Source: Candidatus Polarisedimenticolaceae bacterium (GTDB lineage: Bacteria > Acidobacteriota > Polarisedimenticolia > Polarisedimenticolales > DASRJG01). From it: DNA of 33,737 nucleotides. Of the stretch, positions 7,192 to 14,944 are shown piece after piece; position 1 is the first letter of the stretch, and each line of letters starts with the position of its first letter. The notes under the pieces are model-generated. The model did not search any database and was not told the DNA's origin. It was given only the letters and a program-made list of their open reading frames with translations. Location: NCBI GenBank assembly GCA_036376135.1, contig DASVAW010000139.1, positions 1 to 33,737 of the forward strand. The letters are read 5' to 3'. Made by a program: the position numbers and the translations under genes.

Positions 7192-8468
7192 ACCCGAGCG
7201 CGGCCATGAAGGACGGAAGCCAGCTCCGTCAGAAGGAGATGATCGCGGAGCACTACTCGAGGCTCGCGCACTCCCCGCACACGGGGGAGAAGAGCGTCTA
7301 CACCTTCGTTCCCGGAAACCTCACCGAGCTCGTGCGCAGCTTCGACCTGCTCCCGGTCCTCCCGGAGATCAACGCCCTGCAGTCGGCGATGCGCGGGAAG
7401 TCCAAGGACTACATCGCGATCGCCGAGAAGCTCGGGCACTCCGAGGACGTCTGCACCTACGTGAAGTGCGACGTCGGGATGAAGCGGTCCGGCAACCTCG
7501 GCCCGACCGGCGAGCACCTCCCCGACCCCGACCTGCTGCTGCTCTCCTACACCGGCTGCTTCACCTTCATGAAGTGGTTCGAGCTGCTGAAGGAGGAGTA
7601 CAAGGCCCCCGTCGCCATGCTGCACGTCCCCTATCAGGCGGAGGGGCGCATCACCACGGCCGCGCGCGACTACGTGGTACGCCAGCTGAAGGAGTCGGTG
7701 ATCCCGAAGCTCGAGCAGGTGTCGGGAAGGAAATACGACGAGGACAAGCTGAAGGAAATGCTCGCCCGGTCGAGCCGGGCCGAGGACGATCTCGTGCACG
7801 TGCTCGAGTCGGCCAAGCACCGACCCTCCCCGATCGACGCGTACTTCGGCGGGGTCTACTACATCGGGCCGATCTTCACGGCGTTCCGCGGGACCGAGGA
7901 GGCCGTCGGCTACTACCGCGCGCTGCGGTCCGAGGTCGACGAGCGGATCGCGATGGGGAAGGGGCCCGTCACCCCGGACGGCGAGATGGAGCGCGAGCGG
8001 TTCCGGCTCGTGGTGGAGGGGCCTCCCAACTGGACCTCGTTCCGGCAGTTCTGGAAGATGTTCGCCGACGAGGGCGCCGTCGTCGTCGCCTCGACCTACA
8101 CGAAGGTCGGCGGCGTCTACGACAACGGCTTCCGCCACGACCCCGAGCGACCCCTCGAGACCCTCGCCGAGTACTGCCTCGGCTGCTACACGAACCTCAA
8201 CCTCCCCACGCGCGTCGACATGTTGTGCCGCTACGTCGAGGAGTACGGGGCCGACGGCCTGCTCGTGAACTCGATCAAGAGCTGCAACTCGTTCAGCGCC
8301 GGGCAGCTCATGATGCTGCGCGAGGTCGAGCGGCGGACCGGCCGCCCCGCGGGGTTCGTCGAGAGCGACCTCGTGGACCCGCGCTACTTCTCCGCGGCGA
8401 ACATCAAGAACCGGCTCGAGTCCTATTTCCAGATGATCGAGCAGAAGCGCGCGGGGGGTGCCGCATGA
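7188..8468 (+). CDS. bcrB: Benzoyl-CoA reductase, subunit B (BcrB/BadE type)
   Basis: A 426-residue partner of BcrC in the catalytic heterodimer that binds benzoyl-CoA. Recognisable blocks are EHYSRLAHSPHTGEKSVYTF near the N-terminus, CTYVKCDVGM, LLSYTGCFTFMKWFELLKEE, VEGPPNWTSFRQFWKMFADEG, and LVNSIKSCNSFSAGQLMML near the C-terminus. Cysteines in CTYVKC, YTGC and KSC are candidate iron-sulfur ligands. The length is close to known BcrB proteins. It overlaps bcrC and bcrA by four bases each, giving the C-B-A-D order of bcrCBAD and badDEFG and presumably balanced subunit synthesis. Confidence 0.94.
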   Translation: MNPSAAMKDGSQLRQKEMIAEHYSRLAHSPHTGEKSVYTFVPGNLTELVRSFDLLPVLPEINALQSAMRGKSKDYIAIAEKLGHSEDVCTYVKCDVGMKRSGNLGPTGEHLPDPDLLLLSYTGCFTFMKWFELLKEEYKAPVAMLHVPYQAEGRITTAARDYVVRQLKESVIPKLEQVSGRKYDEDKLKEMLARSSRAEDDLVHVLESAKHRPSPIDAYFGGVYYIGPIFTAFRGTEEAVGYYRALRSEVDERIAMGKGPVTPDGEMERERFRLVVEGPPNWTSFRQFWKMFADEGAVVVASTYTKVGGVYDNGFRHDPERPLETLAEYCLGCYTNLNLPTRVDMLCRYVEEYGADGLLVNSIKSCNSFSAGQLMMLREVERRTGRPAGFVESDLVDPRYFSAANIKNRLESYFQMIEQKRAGGAA

Positions 8469-9769
8469 AGGCCTACGTCGGGATCGACCTCGGCTCGACG
8501 ACGACCAAGGCGGTCGTCCTCGACGACGCGGGGGCGACCCTCGGCCGGGGGATCACGAACAGCCGCTCGAACTACGCCCTCGCCTGCGAGGTCGCCCTCG
8601 GCGAGGCGCTGATCGCCGCGCGTTTCGGCCTCCTCGACCGGGAGCTCGCGGCGGCGGGGATGCCGGAGGCCGAGCGATCGCGGCGGCTGGCCGCCCTGGG
8701 CCTGCGCTTCCGGGGACGCCAGTATCTCGCGCAGCTCGAGGTCTTCCGCCGCATCGCCGCGAGGATCGTCGCGCACGACCTGCTCGCGCGCGGCGTCGCT
8801 CCCGTCGTCGACGGCATGCTCGACCGCATGGCCGGGGAGGCGCGGACGCTGTTCGCCGAGGGAGCGAGCCGCAAGTCCGACTTCTTCCGGGACCTCGCGG
8901 GGAGCCGGTTCCTGCAGCTCGCCGAGGAGGTCTCGCGCGACGGCGCCGCGGCGTTCGACCGGCTCGTCGGGGTCTTCGACAAGGCGATCCTGGAGGTCGA
9001 GAACACCCCCTCGGGAGCGGAGGACTTCGGGACGCACGCACGCGCCGCCTCGGCGGACCTCGAGGACGCACCCGACGCGTTGCGGCGCGCGGTCGAGGCG
9101 GTCGCCTCGGTGCCGCTCCAGGTCGCCTCGTCGGTGGGGACCGGGTACGGCCGGCAGACGCTCCCGTTCCCGAAGGAGCAGATCCGCTCCGAGATCCTCT
9201 GCCACGGCCTCGGCGCGCACGCGATGTTCCCCGGAACCCGCACCGTCCTGGACATCGGCGGCCAGGACACCAAGGCGATCCAGGTGGACGACCGCGGCAT
9301 CGTCACCTCCTTCCAGATGAACGACCGTTGCGCGGCGGGATGCGGGCGTTACCTCGGCTACATCGCCGACGAGATGAACCTCGGCCTGCACGAGCTCGGG
9401 CCGATGGCCTGCAACTCCTCCCGCCCGGTGCGGATCAACTCGACCTGCACCGTCTTCGCGGGGGCCGAGCTGAGGGAGCGGCTGAGCCTGGGCGAGAAAC
9501 GCGAGGACATCCTGGCCGGCCTCCATCGCGCGATCATCCTGCGCGCGATGTCGCTCCTGGCGCGGTCGGGCGGGGTCGCGAACGAGTTCACCTTCACCGG
9601 GGGCGTCGCCAAGAACCCCGCCGCGGTCGACGCGCTGCGCGGCCTGATCCGCGAGAACTACGGCGAGGTCGCGATGAACATCTCCCCCGACTCGATCTAC
9701 ACCGGAGCGCTGGGCGCGGCGCTGTTCGCCTGGCGCGACGCCCGCCGCGGCGAGGAGGCGGCGGCATGA
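8465..9769 (+). CDS. bcrA: Benzoyl-CoA reductase, ATPase/electron-activating subunit A (BcrA/BadF type)
   Basis: A 434-residue ASKHA-fold ATPase (BadF/BadG/HgdC family). The phosphate-1 loop GIDLGSTTTKAVVLDD is at about 6-21, phosphate-2 VLDIGGQDTKAI at about 261-272, and the adenosine motif FTGGVAKN at 377-384. Cys289 (in NDRCAAGCGRYLG) and Cys328 (in NSTCTVFAGAE) are 39 residues apart, matching the spacing of the two cysteines that each HgdC monomer contributes to its bridging [4Fe-4S] cluster. With BcrD it should hydrolyse ATP to push a low-potential electron into BcrBC. The large insert between the two ATPase halves is usual for BcrA. It overlaps both neighbours by four bases. Confidence 0.95.
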   Translation: MKAYVGIDLGSTTTKAVVLDDAGATLGRGITNSRSNYALACEVALGEALIAARFGLLDRELAAAGMPEAERSRRLAALGLRFRGRQYLAQLEVFRRIAARIVAHDLLARGVAPVVDGMLDRMAGEARTLFAEGASRKSDFFRDLAGSRFLQLAEEVSRDGAAAFDRLVGVFDKAILEVENTPSGAEDFGTHARAASADLEDAPDALRRAVEAVASVPLQVASSVGTGYGRQTLPFPKEQIRSEILCHGLGAHAMFPGTRTVLDIGGQDTKAIQVDDRGIVTSFQMNDRCAAGCGRYLGYIADEMNLGLHELGPMACNSSRPVRINSTCTVFAGAELRERLSLGEKREDILAGLHRAIILRAMSLLARSGGVANEFTFTGGVAKNPAAVDALRGLIRENYGEVAMNISPDSIYTGALGAALFAWRDARRGEEAAA

Positions 9770-10605
9770 ACAGCGCGGGGATCGACGTCGGCTCGTCGGC
9801 GGTGAAGGTGGTCGTCGCGCGCGCGGAGGCGGGCGCGTCCGCGATCCTCGCGTCGGGGGTCGAGAGGATCCGGCGGCGGGATCCGCAACAGGTCGCGGCC
9901 TCGCTTTTCGAGCGCTGCGTCGAGGAATCGGGGCTGAAACGCTCCGACCTCGCCTACGTCGCGACGACGGGGGAGGGGGAGATGGTCCCCTTCCGCACCG
10001 GCCACTTCTACGGGATGACGACGCACGCGCGCGGCGGCCAGTACCTCGAGCCGGACGCGCGCGCGGTGATCGACATCGGCGCGTTGCACACCCGCGCGGT
10101 GCTGATGGACTCGCGCGCGAAGGTCGAGGCGTACCGGATGACGAGCCAGTGCGCCTCGGGCTCCGGGCAGTTCCTCGAGAACATCTCGCGTTACCTGGGG
10201 ATCACGATCGACGAGATCGGGCCGCTGTCGCTGCAGGCCGACGACCCCGAGGCGTGCTCGTCGATCTGCGCGGTTCTGGCGGAGACCGACGTCATCAACA
10301 TGGTGAGCCGCGGGATCCGCGCCCCGAACATCATCAAGGGGATCCACCAGTCGATGGCGGGGCGGTACCTGCGCCTGCTGACCTCGGCCGGGGCGCGCGG
10401 CGTCGTGCTCGTCACCGGCGGACTCGCCGGGGACGTCGGCCTGATGGCGGCGCTGCGCGAGGCGGCCGAGGCCCAGAAGGCCGCGGTCGACATCCGCGCC
10501 CACGATCGGTCGATCCTTGCCGGGGCGATCGGCGCGGCGCTGTGGGGAGCGTTCCGCGCCGAGCGCCTGGCCCGCGAAGGCGTGACCTTCGCGGCGGAGG
10601 CCTGA
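9766..10605 (+). CDS. bcrD: Benzoyl-CoA reductase, ATPase/electron-activating subunit D (BcrD/BadG type)
   Basis: A 279-residue ASKHA ATPase, the short partner of BcrA. Phosphate loop GIDVGSSAVKVVVA is near residue 5, VIDIGALHTRAV at about 101, and VLVTGGLAGD near 215. Cys129 (MTSQCASGSGQF) and Cys168 (CSSICAVLAETDVINMVSRGI) are again 39 residues apart, so BcrA and BcrD could each supply two ligands to a shared [4Fe-4S] cluster. The size matches known BcrD/BadG, and it completes the four-subunit enzyme. The stop is followed after one base by the SDR start. Confidence 0.95.
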   Translation: MNSAGIDVGSSAVKVVVARAEAGASAILASGVERIRRRDPQQVAASLFERCVEESGLKRSDLAYVATTGEGEMVPFRTGHFYGMTTHARGGQYLEPDARAVIDIGALHTRAVLMDSRAKVEAYRMTSQCASGSGQFLENISRYLGITIDEIGPLSLQADDPEACSSICAVLAETDVINMVSRGIRAPNIIKGIHQSMAGRYLRLLTSAGARGVVLVTGGLAGDVGLMAALREAAEAQKAAVDIRAHDRSILAGAIGAALWGAFRAERLAREGVTFAAEA

Positions 10606-10606
10606 G

Positions 10607-11317
10607 ATGCGCATCCTCGACCTTCGGGGGAAAACCGCTCTGGTGACCGGGGGCTCCGGAGGGATCGGCCTCGCCGTCGTCGGCCTGCTCCGGGAGGCGG
10701 GGGCGGAGGTCTTCAGCCTCGACCTCCCGGGGAGGCTGAACCCCTCCGGCGCGACCGCGATCGAGGCCGACCTCACCGACCCCGGGGCGGTCGCGGCCCT
10801 CGGCTCGCGGATCGCGAAGCTCGACATCCTCGTGCACGCCGCGGGAATCACCCGCGACGCGGTCCTGTGGAAGCTCGACGACGCCGCGTGGCGCGACGTC
10901 TTCGCGGTCAACCTCGACGCGGCGTTCCACCTCCTGCGCGAGGTGGTTCCGTGGATGCGCCGGGACGGCGGCGGCTCGATCGTGCTCGTCGCGTCGATCA
11001 ACGGCGAGCGCGGGAAGATCGGCCAGGCCAACTACGCCGCGAGCAAGGCGGGATTGATCGCCCTGGCGCGCACCGCGGCCCGCGAGACGGGCCGCTTCCG
11101 GATCCGCGTGAACGTCGTCTCGCCGGGGCTCATCGACACCCCGATGACCGCGGGCCTCGACCCCGAGGTGAAGCGGCGCGCGATCGAGGAAACCGCCCTC
11201 GGCAGGTCCGGCTGCCCCGAGGACGTCGCGAACGCGGTGTTGTTCCTGGTTTCGCCGTGGGCCGCGCACGTCACGGGCCAGGTGCTGCGGGTGGACGGCG
11301 GGCAGCTCATCGGATGA
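10607..11317 (+). CDS. Short-chain dehydrogenase/reductase (FabG-like)
   Basis: A 236-residue classical SDR. The cofactor motif TGGSGGIG is at 14-21 and HAAG at 77-80. The catalytic Ser130 (LVAS), Tyr143 and Lys147 (YAASK) are all present, and it ends in the usual VDGGQLIG. The family oxidises or reduces beta-hydroxy/beta-keto acyl thioesters and other carbonyls. Its place one base after bcrD suggests a role on a downstream CoA ester. 3-hydroxypimelyl-CoA dehydrogenase is one reasonable guess, since oah yields that compound, but the sequence alone does not show the substrate. A detached fatty-acid or polyhydroxyalkanoate reductase is an alternative. Confidence 0.85.
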   Translation: MRILDLRGKTALVTGGSGGIGLAVVGLLREAGAEVFSLDLPGRLNPSGATAIEADLTDPGAVAALGSRIAKLDILVHAAGITRDAVLWKLDDAAWRDVFAVNLDAAFHLLREVVPWMRRDGGGSIVLVASINGERGKIGQANYAASKAGLIALARTAARETGRFRIRVNVVSPGLIDTPMTAGLDPEVKRRAIEETALGRSGCPEDVANAVLFLVSPWAAHVTGQVLRVDGGQLIG

Positions 11318-11334
11318 CCGGGAGGGGAGAAGTC

Positions 11335-11802
11335 ATGACCACGATTCGCGGGCTGCGGCCCGAGGACCTCGACGCGGTGATCGCGCTGGACGCCCGGAAC
11401 ACCGGCCGCCGGCGCGAGGAGTTCTTCCGGCTCAAGCTCCAGCAGAACCTCGTCGAGAGCGGGATCAAGGTGTCCCTCGCCGCCGAGCTCGACGGGGCGT
11501 TCGTCGGCTTCCTGCTCGCGCGGGTGTTCTACGGCGAGTTCGGGCGTCTGGAGCCCGCCGCGGTCCTCGACACGATCGACGTGCACCCCGACTTCCGGAA
11601 CCGCGGCGTCGGCCGCGCGCTCCTCCGGCAGCTGCGGGTGAACCTGCGCGGGCTGAACGTGCCGAGGCTGCAGACCGAGGTCGCCTGGGAGAACCCCGAC
11701 GTCCTGATGTTCTTCCACCACGAGGGGTTCCGGCCGTCGCCGCGGATCTGCCTGGACCTCGACCTCTCGTCGCCCCCCTCCGACGACGAGGCGCCCGCGT
11801 GA
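11335..11802 (+). CDS. GNAT-family N-acetyltransferase coupled to the Rrf2 gene (BadL-like candidate)
   Basis: A 155-residue GCN5-type acetyltransferase. IRGLRPEDLDAVIALD opens the fold. TIDVHPDFRNRGVGRALLRQL is a textbook acetyl-CoA loop (RNRGVG), and VLMFFHHEGFRPS closes it. GGGAGGGGAG lies just before the ATG at 11335; an ATG at 11314 overlapping the SDR stop is possible but has a weaker site. The stop overlaps the Rrf2 GTG start (GTGA). In R. palustris the GNAT BadL acetylates aminobenzoates and the products release BadM, an Rrf2 repressor, from the reductase operon. The same two families side by side here suggest an equivalent ligand-making step; the substrate remains unproven. Confidence 0.85.
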   Translation: MTTIRGLRPEDLDAVIALDARNTGRRREEFFRLKLQQNLVESGIKVSLAAELDGAFVGFLLARVFYGEFGRLEPAAVLDTIDVHPDFRNRGVGRALLRQLRVNLRGLNVPRLQTEVAWENPDVLMFFHHEGFRPSPRICLDLDLSSPPSDDEAPA

Positions 11803-12245
11803 ACCTGCAGAAGGGGACGCGCTACGCGCTCTACGCCGCCGCCGCGCTCGCGCGGGCCTGGGGGAGGGAGCCCGTCACGGCGTCGGGACTCGCGAAGGCG
11901 CACGGCCTCCCGGCGACGGTGGTCGCGAAGGTCCTCCAGGATCTCGCCCGCGCGGGGCTCGCGACGGGGCAGCGCGGCACGCGCGGCGGGTATCAGCTCG
12001 CGAAGGCGCCGCACCGGATGACCCTGCTCGACGTCGTGGAGGCGTTCGAGCCGTCGCATCCCGGGATGGAGGAGGATCGGCTGCGCCGGGTCTTCGAGGA
12101 GATCGACGCCTCGACGCGCGCGACCCTCGCCTCGATCACCCTCGAGACGTTGATCGGCGCGCGACGAGATCGGACAGGAGCACGAGCGCTTCCTCCCGCG
12201 TCCGAACCTCGCCGCGATCCCGCGCGTTCTCGATCGCGGCGATGA
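11799..12245 (+). CDS. Rrf2-family transcriptional regulator (BadM-like candidate)
   Basis: A 148-residue winged-helix protein. GTRYALYAAAALARAW opens the fold, a recognition-helix region follows (LPATVVAKVLQDLARAGL, about 37-54), then the wing GQRGTRGGYQLAKAP and the MTLLDVVEAFE dimer segment. There is no cysteine in the whole protein, so it cannot hold an Fe-S cluster as IscR and NsrR do; it more likely senses a small molecule or acts constitutively. The GTG start overlaps the GNAT stop. From about residue 113 the gene overlaps the convergent cca gene, and its last ~30 residues are arginine/proline-rich and atypical for the family. It probably controls the operon starting at 3394; the dyad at 3359-3379 is a candidate site. 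Confidence 0.85.
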   Translation: MNLQKGTRYALYAAAALARAWGREPVTASGLAKAHGLPATVVAKVLQDLARAGLATGQRGTRGGYQLAKAPHRMTLLDVVEAFEPSHPGMEEDRLRRVFEEIDASTRATLASITLETLIGARRDRTGARALPPASEPRRDPARSRSRR

Positions 12246-13611
12246 GCCGGCCCATCTCGGGCCCGGGGGGCACCCCGAGCGCGAGCGCATCGCGCCCCTG
12301 AACCAGGGGCTTCGCCGGCTCCACGTCGAGGGCGTGCTGCGCGACCGTCGCGGCGAACCGGTCGCCCGGGGGGTGCGGCCCGGTCCGGACGTCCTCGAAG
12401 GCGCGTCCGCGCCAGTCGGCCTCGCACGCGGCGAGGAAGACCCGCCACGGGGTCGGGTGGAGCCGCTTGACCAGCTTGCGCACCGCGTTCACGTAGGCGC
12501 GCTCGTCGATCTGCCCCTTCTCGAGGTCCCGATGGAGCGCGTGCGGCAGGGCGTGCCACTTGACGATCCCGACGACCGCGCGCTCGACCTCCTCCCCGAA
12601 CGTCAGGCGCGAGAGCACGGCGCGCGCGAGGGGCTCTCCGGCGGACTCGTGTCCGGGGGAGACGACCCGCTCGACCCCGTCCTTGACCAGCCGCGTCGTC
12701 GAGACGGGCTTGCCGACGTCGTGCAGGAGCGCGCCGAGGACGACCTGGAGGCGCTGCGCGTCGTCGAACCCCCACGCGGGGCGGCGGGAGAGCTCCGCGG
12801 CCCGGTCGACGACCAGCATCGTGTGGATCCAGACGTTCCCCTCGGGGTGCCACTCCGGCTCCTGCGGGGTCGCCTCGTAGGCCTCGAGCTCGGGAAACAG
12901 CTCCCGGATCGCGCCGATCGCGCGGGCGAGCTCGAGCCCCTTCGACGGCGCCGGGGCGTCGACGAAGAGCTTGCGCAGCTCCTCGGTGACGCGCTCCCGG
13001 CTGAGCTGGCGCAGGTCCCCGCGCGCGACCATCCCGCGCATCAGGTCGAGGGTGCCGGGCTCGGGGACGAGGTCGAACCGGGCCGCGATCTGCACCCCGC
13101 GCCAGACGCGCAGCGGGTCGTCGCCGAACTGGGACGGGTCCACGACGCGGAGGACGCGCGCGCGCAGATCGGCGACGCCCCCCCAGGGATCGAGGATCTC
13201 GCCGGTGATCGGGTCGAGGGCGACGGCGTTCACGGTGAAGTCGCGCCGGCGCGCGGCCTCCTCCGGACCGAGGTACGGGTCCCCCTCGACGACGAACCCC
13301 TGGTGTCCGGGTCCCGCCTTCGAGTCGCGCCGAGGGATCGCGACGTCGAGGTCGACGCCGCGCGCAAGGTGGATCTTGAAGACCCCGAACGACCGCCCGA
13401 CGACGTTGAGCCGCCGGGGGAACATCCGATCGAGCAGGGGCTCGAGGCGCTCGGTCGGCACGCCGTGGACCTCGACGTCCACGTCGAGGGTCTCGCGGCC
13501 GACGAGCCGGTCGCGCACGTACCCGCCGACGATCAGCGCCCGGCCGCCGGCCTGCGCCGCGACCTCGCGGGCGAGCGCGCGCACGGCGTCCTGGGGGTCG
13601 AGCGCTTCCAT
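12136..13611 (-). CDS. cca: tRNA nucleotidyltransferase / poly(A) polymerase family protein with HD domain
   Basis: A 491-residue class II nucleotidyltransferase. GGYVRD (29-34) and the metal-binding DVDVEV (about 43-48) form the active site, and RRRDFTVNAVALDP follows at about 121-134. The head/neck region FGDDPLRVWRGVQIAARFDL is typical of CCA-adding and poly(A) polymerase enzymes. An HD phosphohydrolase-like motif (LLHDVGKP, His297-Asp298) lies in the C-terminal half. The expected role is adding or repairing the 3' CCA end of tRNA; poly(A) addition cannot be excluded. Its last 110 bases run antisense to the Rrf2 gene end. It starts 10 bases after the aspartyl protease stop and is probably in one operon with it and ogt. 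Confidence 0.9.
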   Translation of the reverse strand: MEALDPQDAVRALAREVAAQAGGRALIVGGYVRDRLVGRETLDVDVEVHGVPTERLEPLLDRMFPRRLNVVGRSFGVFKIHLARGVDLDVAIPRRDSKAGPGHQGFVVEGDPYLGPEEAARRRDFTVNAVALDPITGEILDPWGGVADLRARVLRVVDPSQFGDDPLRVWRGVQIAARFDLVPEPGTLDLMRGMVARGDLRQLSRERVTEELRKLFVDAPAPSKGLELARAIGAIRELFPELEAYEATPQEPEWHPEGNVWIHTMLVVDRAAELSRRPAWGFDDAQRLQVVLGALLHDVGKPVSTTRLVKDGVERVVSPGHESAGEPLARAVLSRLTFGEEVERAVVGIVKWHALPHALHRDLEKGQIDERAYVNAVRKLVKRLHPTPWRVFLAACEADWRGRAFEDVRTGPHPPGDRFAATVAQHALDVEPAKPLVQGRDALALGVPPGPEMGRLIAAIENARDRGEVRTREEALVLLSDLVARRSTSRG

Positions 13612-13621
13612 GCGCGGAAGA

Positions 13622-14944
13622 CTACTTCCTCGGGGGACGGGACGCCGCGATCCGCCGCGATTTCGTGTCGACGATCACGACCGCGTCGGCGAGGACGTCG
13701 AGGCCGAGGAATCCCGAAACCTCCACCCCCGACAGGCGGCTTCGCTGCGTGAGATCGCCCGCCGTCTTCGGCTTCGCGCTGGGGGGGAGCCCCGGGAACT
13801 CGAGCGCGATCCCCATGACCTGGCGCGCGCCTTCGACGGCGCCCCCGTACGTTCGAACGTCGGCCTTCGCTCCCGTCGGCCGGCCGGCGAAGTCGAAGGA
13901 GAGGAAGCTGCGCGTCGCTCCCGTGTCGAAGAGGAACAGGCCGCGGCGTCCGTCCCCGGCTGTCGCTTCGACGAGGATCTGCCCGGCGACGTCCCAGTAG
14001 GGGACCGCCCCCGCGGGCGCCTCGCCGGCGTCGAGGAGGAGCCGCCCCTTCGCGAGATCGAGGGTGACGCGGTACCCGGAGAAGATCCCGACGCCGAGCA
14101 CCCCCTGATAACGCCCCGTCGGGTCGATCTCGGTCGGCGTCGTCGTGACGACGGCATCCTTGAAGCGCAGCCCGCCGACCGCACACGAGGGGATGAACCA
14201 CTTCTTCGAGGCCTCGCGCCCCGATCCGCCCCCCGCGAAAACGGTCTCCTCCGAGATCGGCTCGAGCCCCGACTTCTTCACCGCCCGCTCCACGGCGAAC
14301 AACCCGCCCGAGCCCGTGTCGAGGAGGACCCAGACCTTCCGTCCCCCGAGCTCGACCTGGACCACGAACCCCGCCGAGCCGCCGCCCCCGTCGGGGATCG
14401 CGCGCAGGGGCACCTCGACCCGTTCGGGGCTCGTCTCGCGCACCCACGTCGCCCGGTCCCCGAGCGCCTTCAGGTAGCGGATCGTCCCGCGCGCCCCTTC
14501 GATCCGGTCGGCGTCGTCGCCGTCGCTTTTCGCGAGGTAGCGCTCGAGGCGCGCGATCGTATCGGCGCGCGAGGTCCCCACCGACGCCGCGTGGTAGAGG
14601 ACGAAGCGGTCCTCGGGGGCGAGCGCGACCGCACGATCGAGGAGGGTCCCGGCTTCGTCGGTCTTCCCCTCGGCGGCGCGCACGAGCCCGAGGGTCACGA
14701 GCGCGCGGGGCGGCGCGTCCTCGCGCGTCGCGAGCGGGGCGAGGGTCCTGCCCGCCTCGTCGATCCGGCCGGCGCGGTAGAGCGCCTCTCCCAGCACCGA
14801 GACGGCTTCGGCGTTCGACGGCGCGGCGCCCGCGAAGGCCTTCGCCGCGTCGAGCGCCTCCCGCCAGGCGTCCTTCTCGATCAGCGCGCGGACGGCGGCA
14901 GCGTCCTGGGCGAGCAGGGCGAGGGCGAGAATCGGGGCGAGCAT
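13622..14944 (-). CDS. Secreted aspartyl protease-like protein with N-terminal helical-repeat region
   Basis: A 440-residue protein. The N-terminus (MLAPILALALLAQDAAA) looks like a short signal peptide. Residues ~18-165 are TPR-like helical repeats. Two aspartyl-protease half-sites follow: LLDTGSGG (Asp209) and LFDTGATRSFLS (Asp340), each with a downstream hydrophobic-Gly segment (GVLGVGIF and GFLGLDVL). Two DTG motifs in one chain suggest an internally duplicated, pepsin-like arrangement of retropepsin-type lobes. The substrate is unknown; it probably acts outside the cytoplasm. The ATG overlaps the ogt stop (ATGA), so ogt, this gene and cca form a coupled run, though a shared function is not evident. 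Confidence 0.82.
   Translation of the reverse strand: MLAPILALALLAQDAAAVRALIEKDAWREALDAAKAFAGAAPSNAEAVSVLGEALYRAGRIDEAGRTLAPLATREDAPPRALVTLGLVRAAEGKTDEAGTLLDRAVALAPEDRFVLYHAASVGTSRADTIARLERYLAKSDGDDADRIEGARGTIRYLKALGDRATWVRETSPERVEVPLRAIPDGGGGSAGFVVQVELGGRKVWVLLDTGSGGLFAVERAVKKSGLEPISEETVFAGGGSGREASKKWFIPSCAVGGLRFKDAVVTTTPTEIDPTGRYQGVLGVGIFSGYRVTLDLAKGRLLLDAGEAPAGAVPYWDVAGQILVEATAGDGRRGLFLFDTGATRSFLSFDFAGRPTGAKADVRTYGGAVEGARQVMGIALEFPGLPPSAKPKTAGDLTQRSRLSGVEVSGFLGLDVLADAVVIVDTKSRRIAASRPPRK

Noticed and set aside
6016-10605. 2-hydroxyacyl-CoA dehydratase and activator
   Set aside because: The ASKHA and HgdB folds are shared, but two different ATPase subunits, the C-B-A-D order and adjacent had and oah identify benzoyl-CoA reductase.
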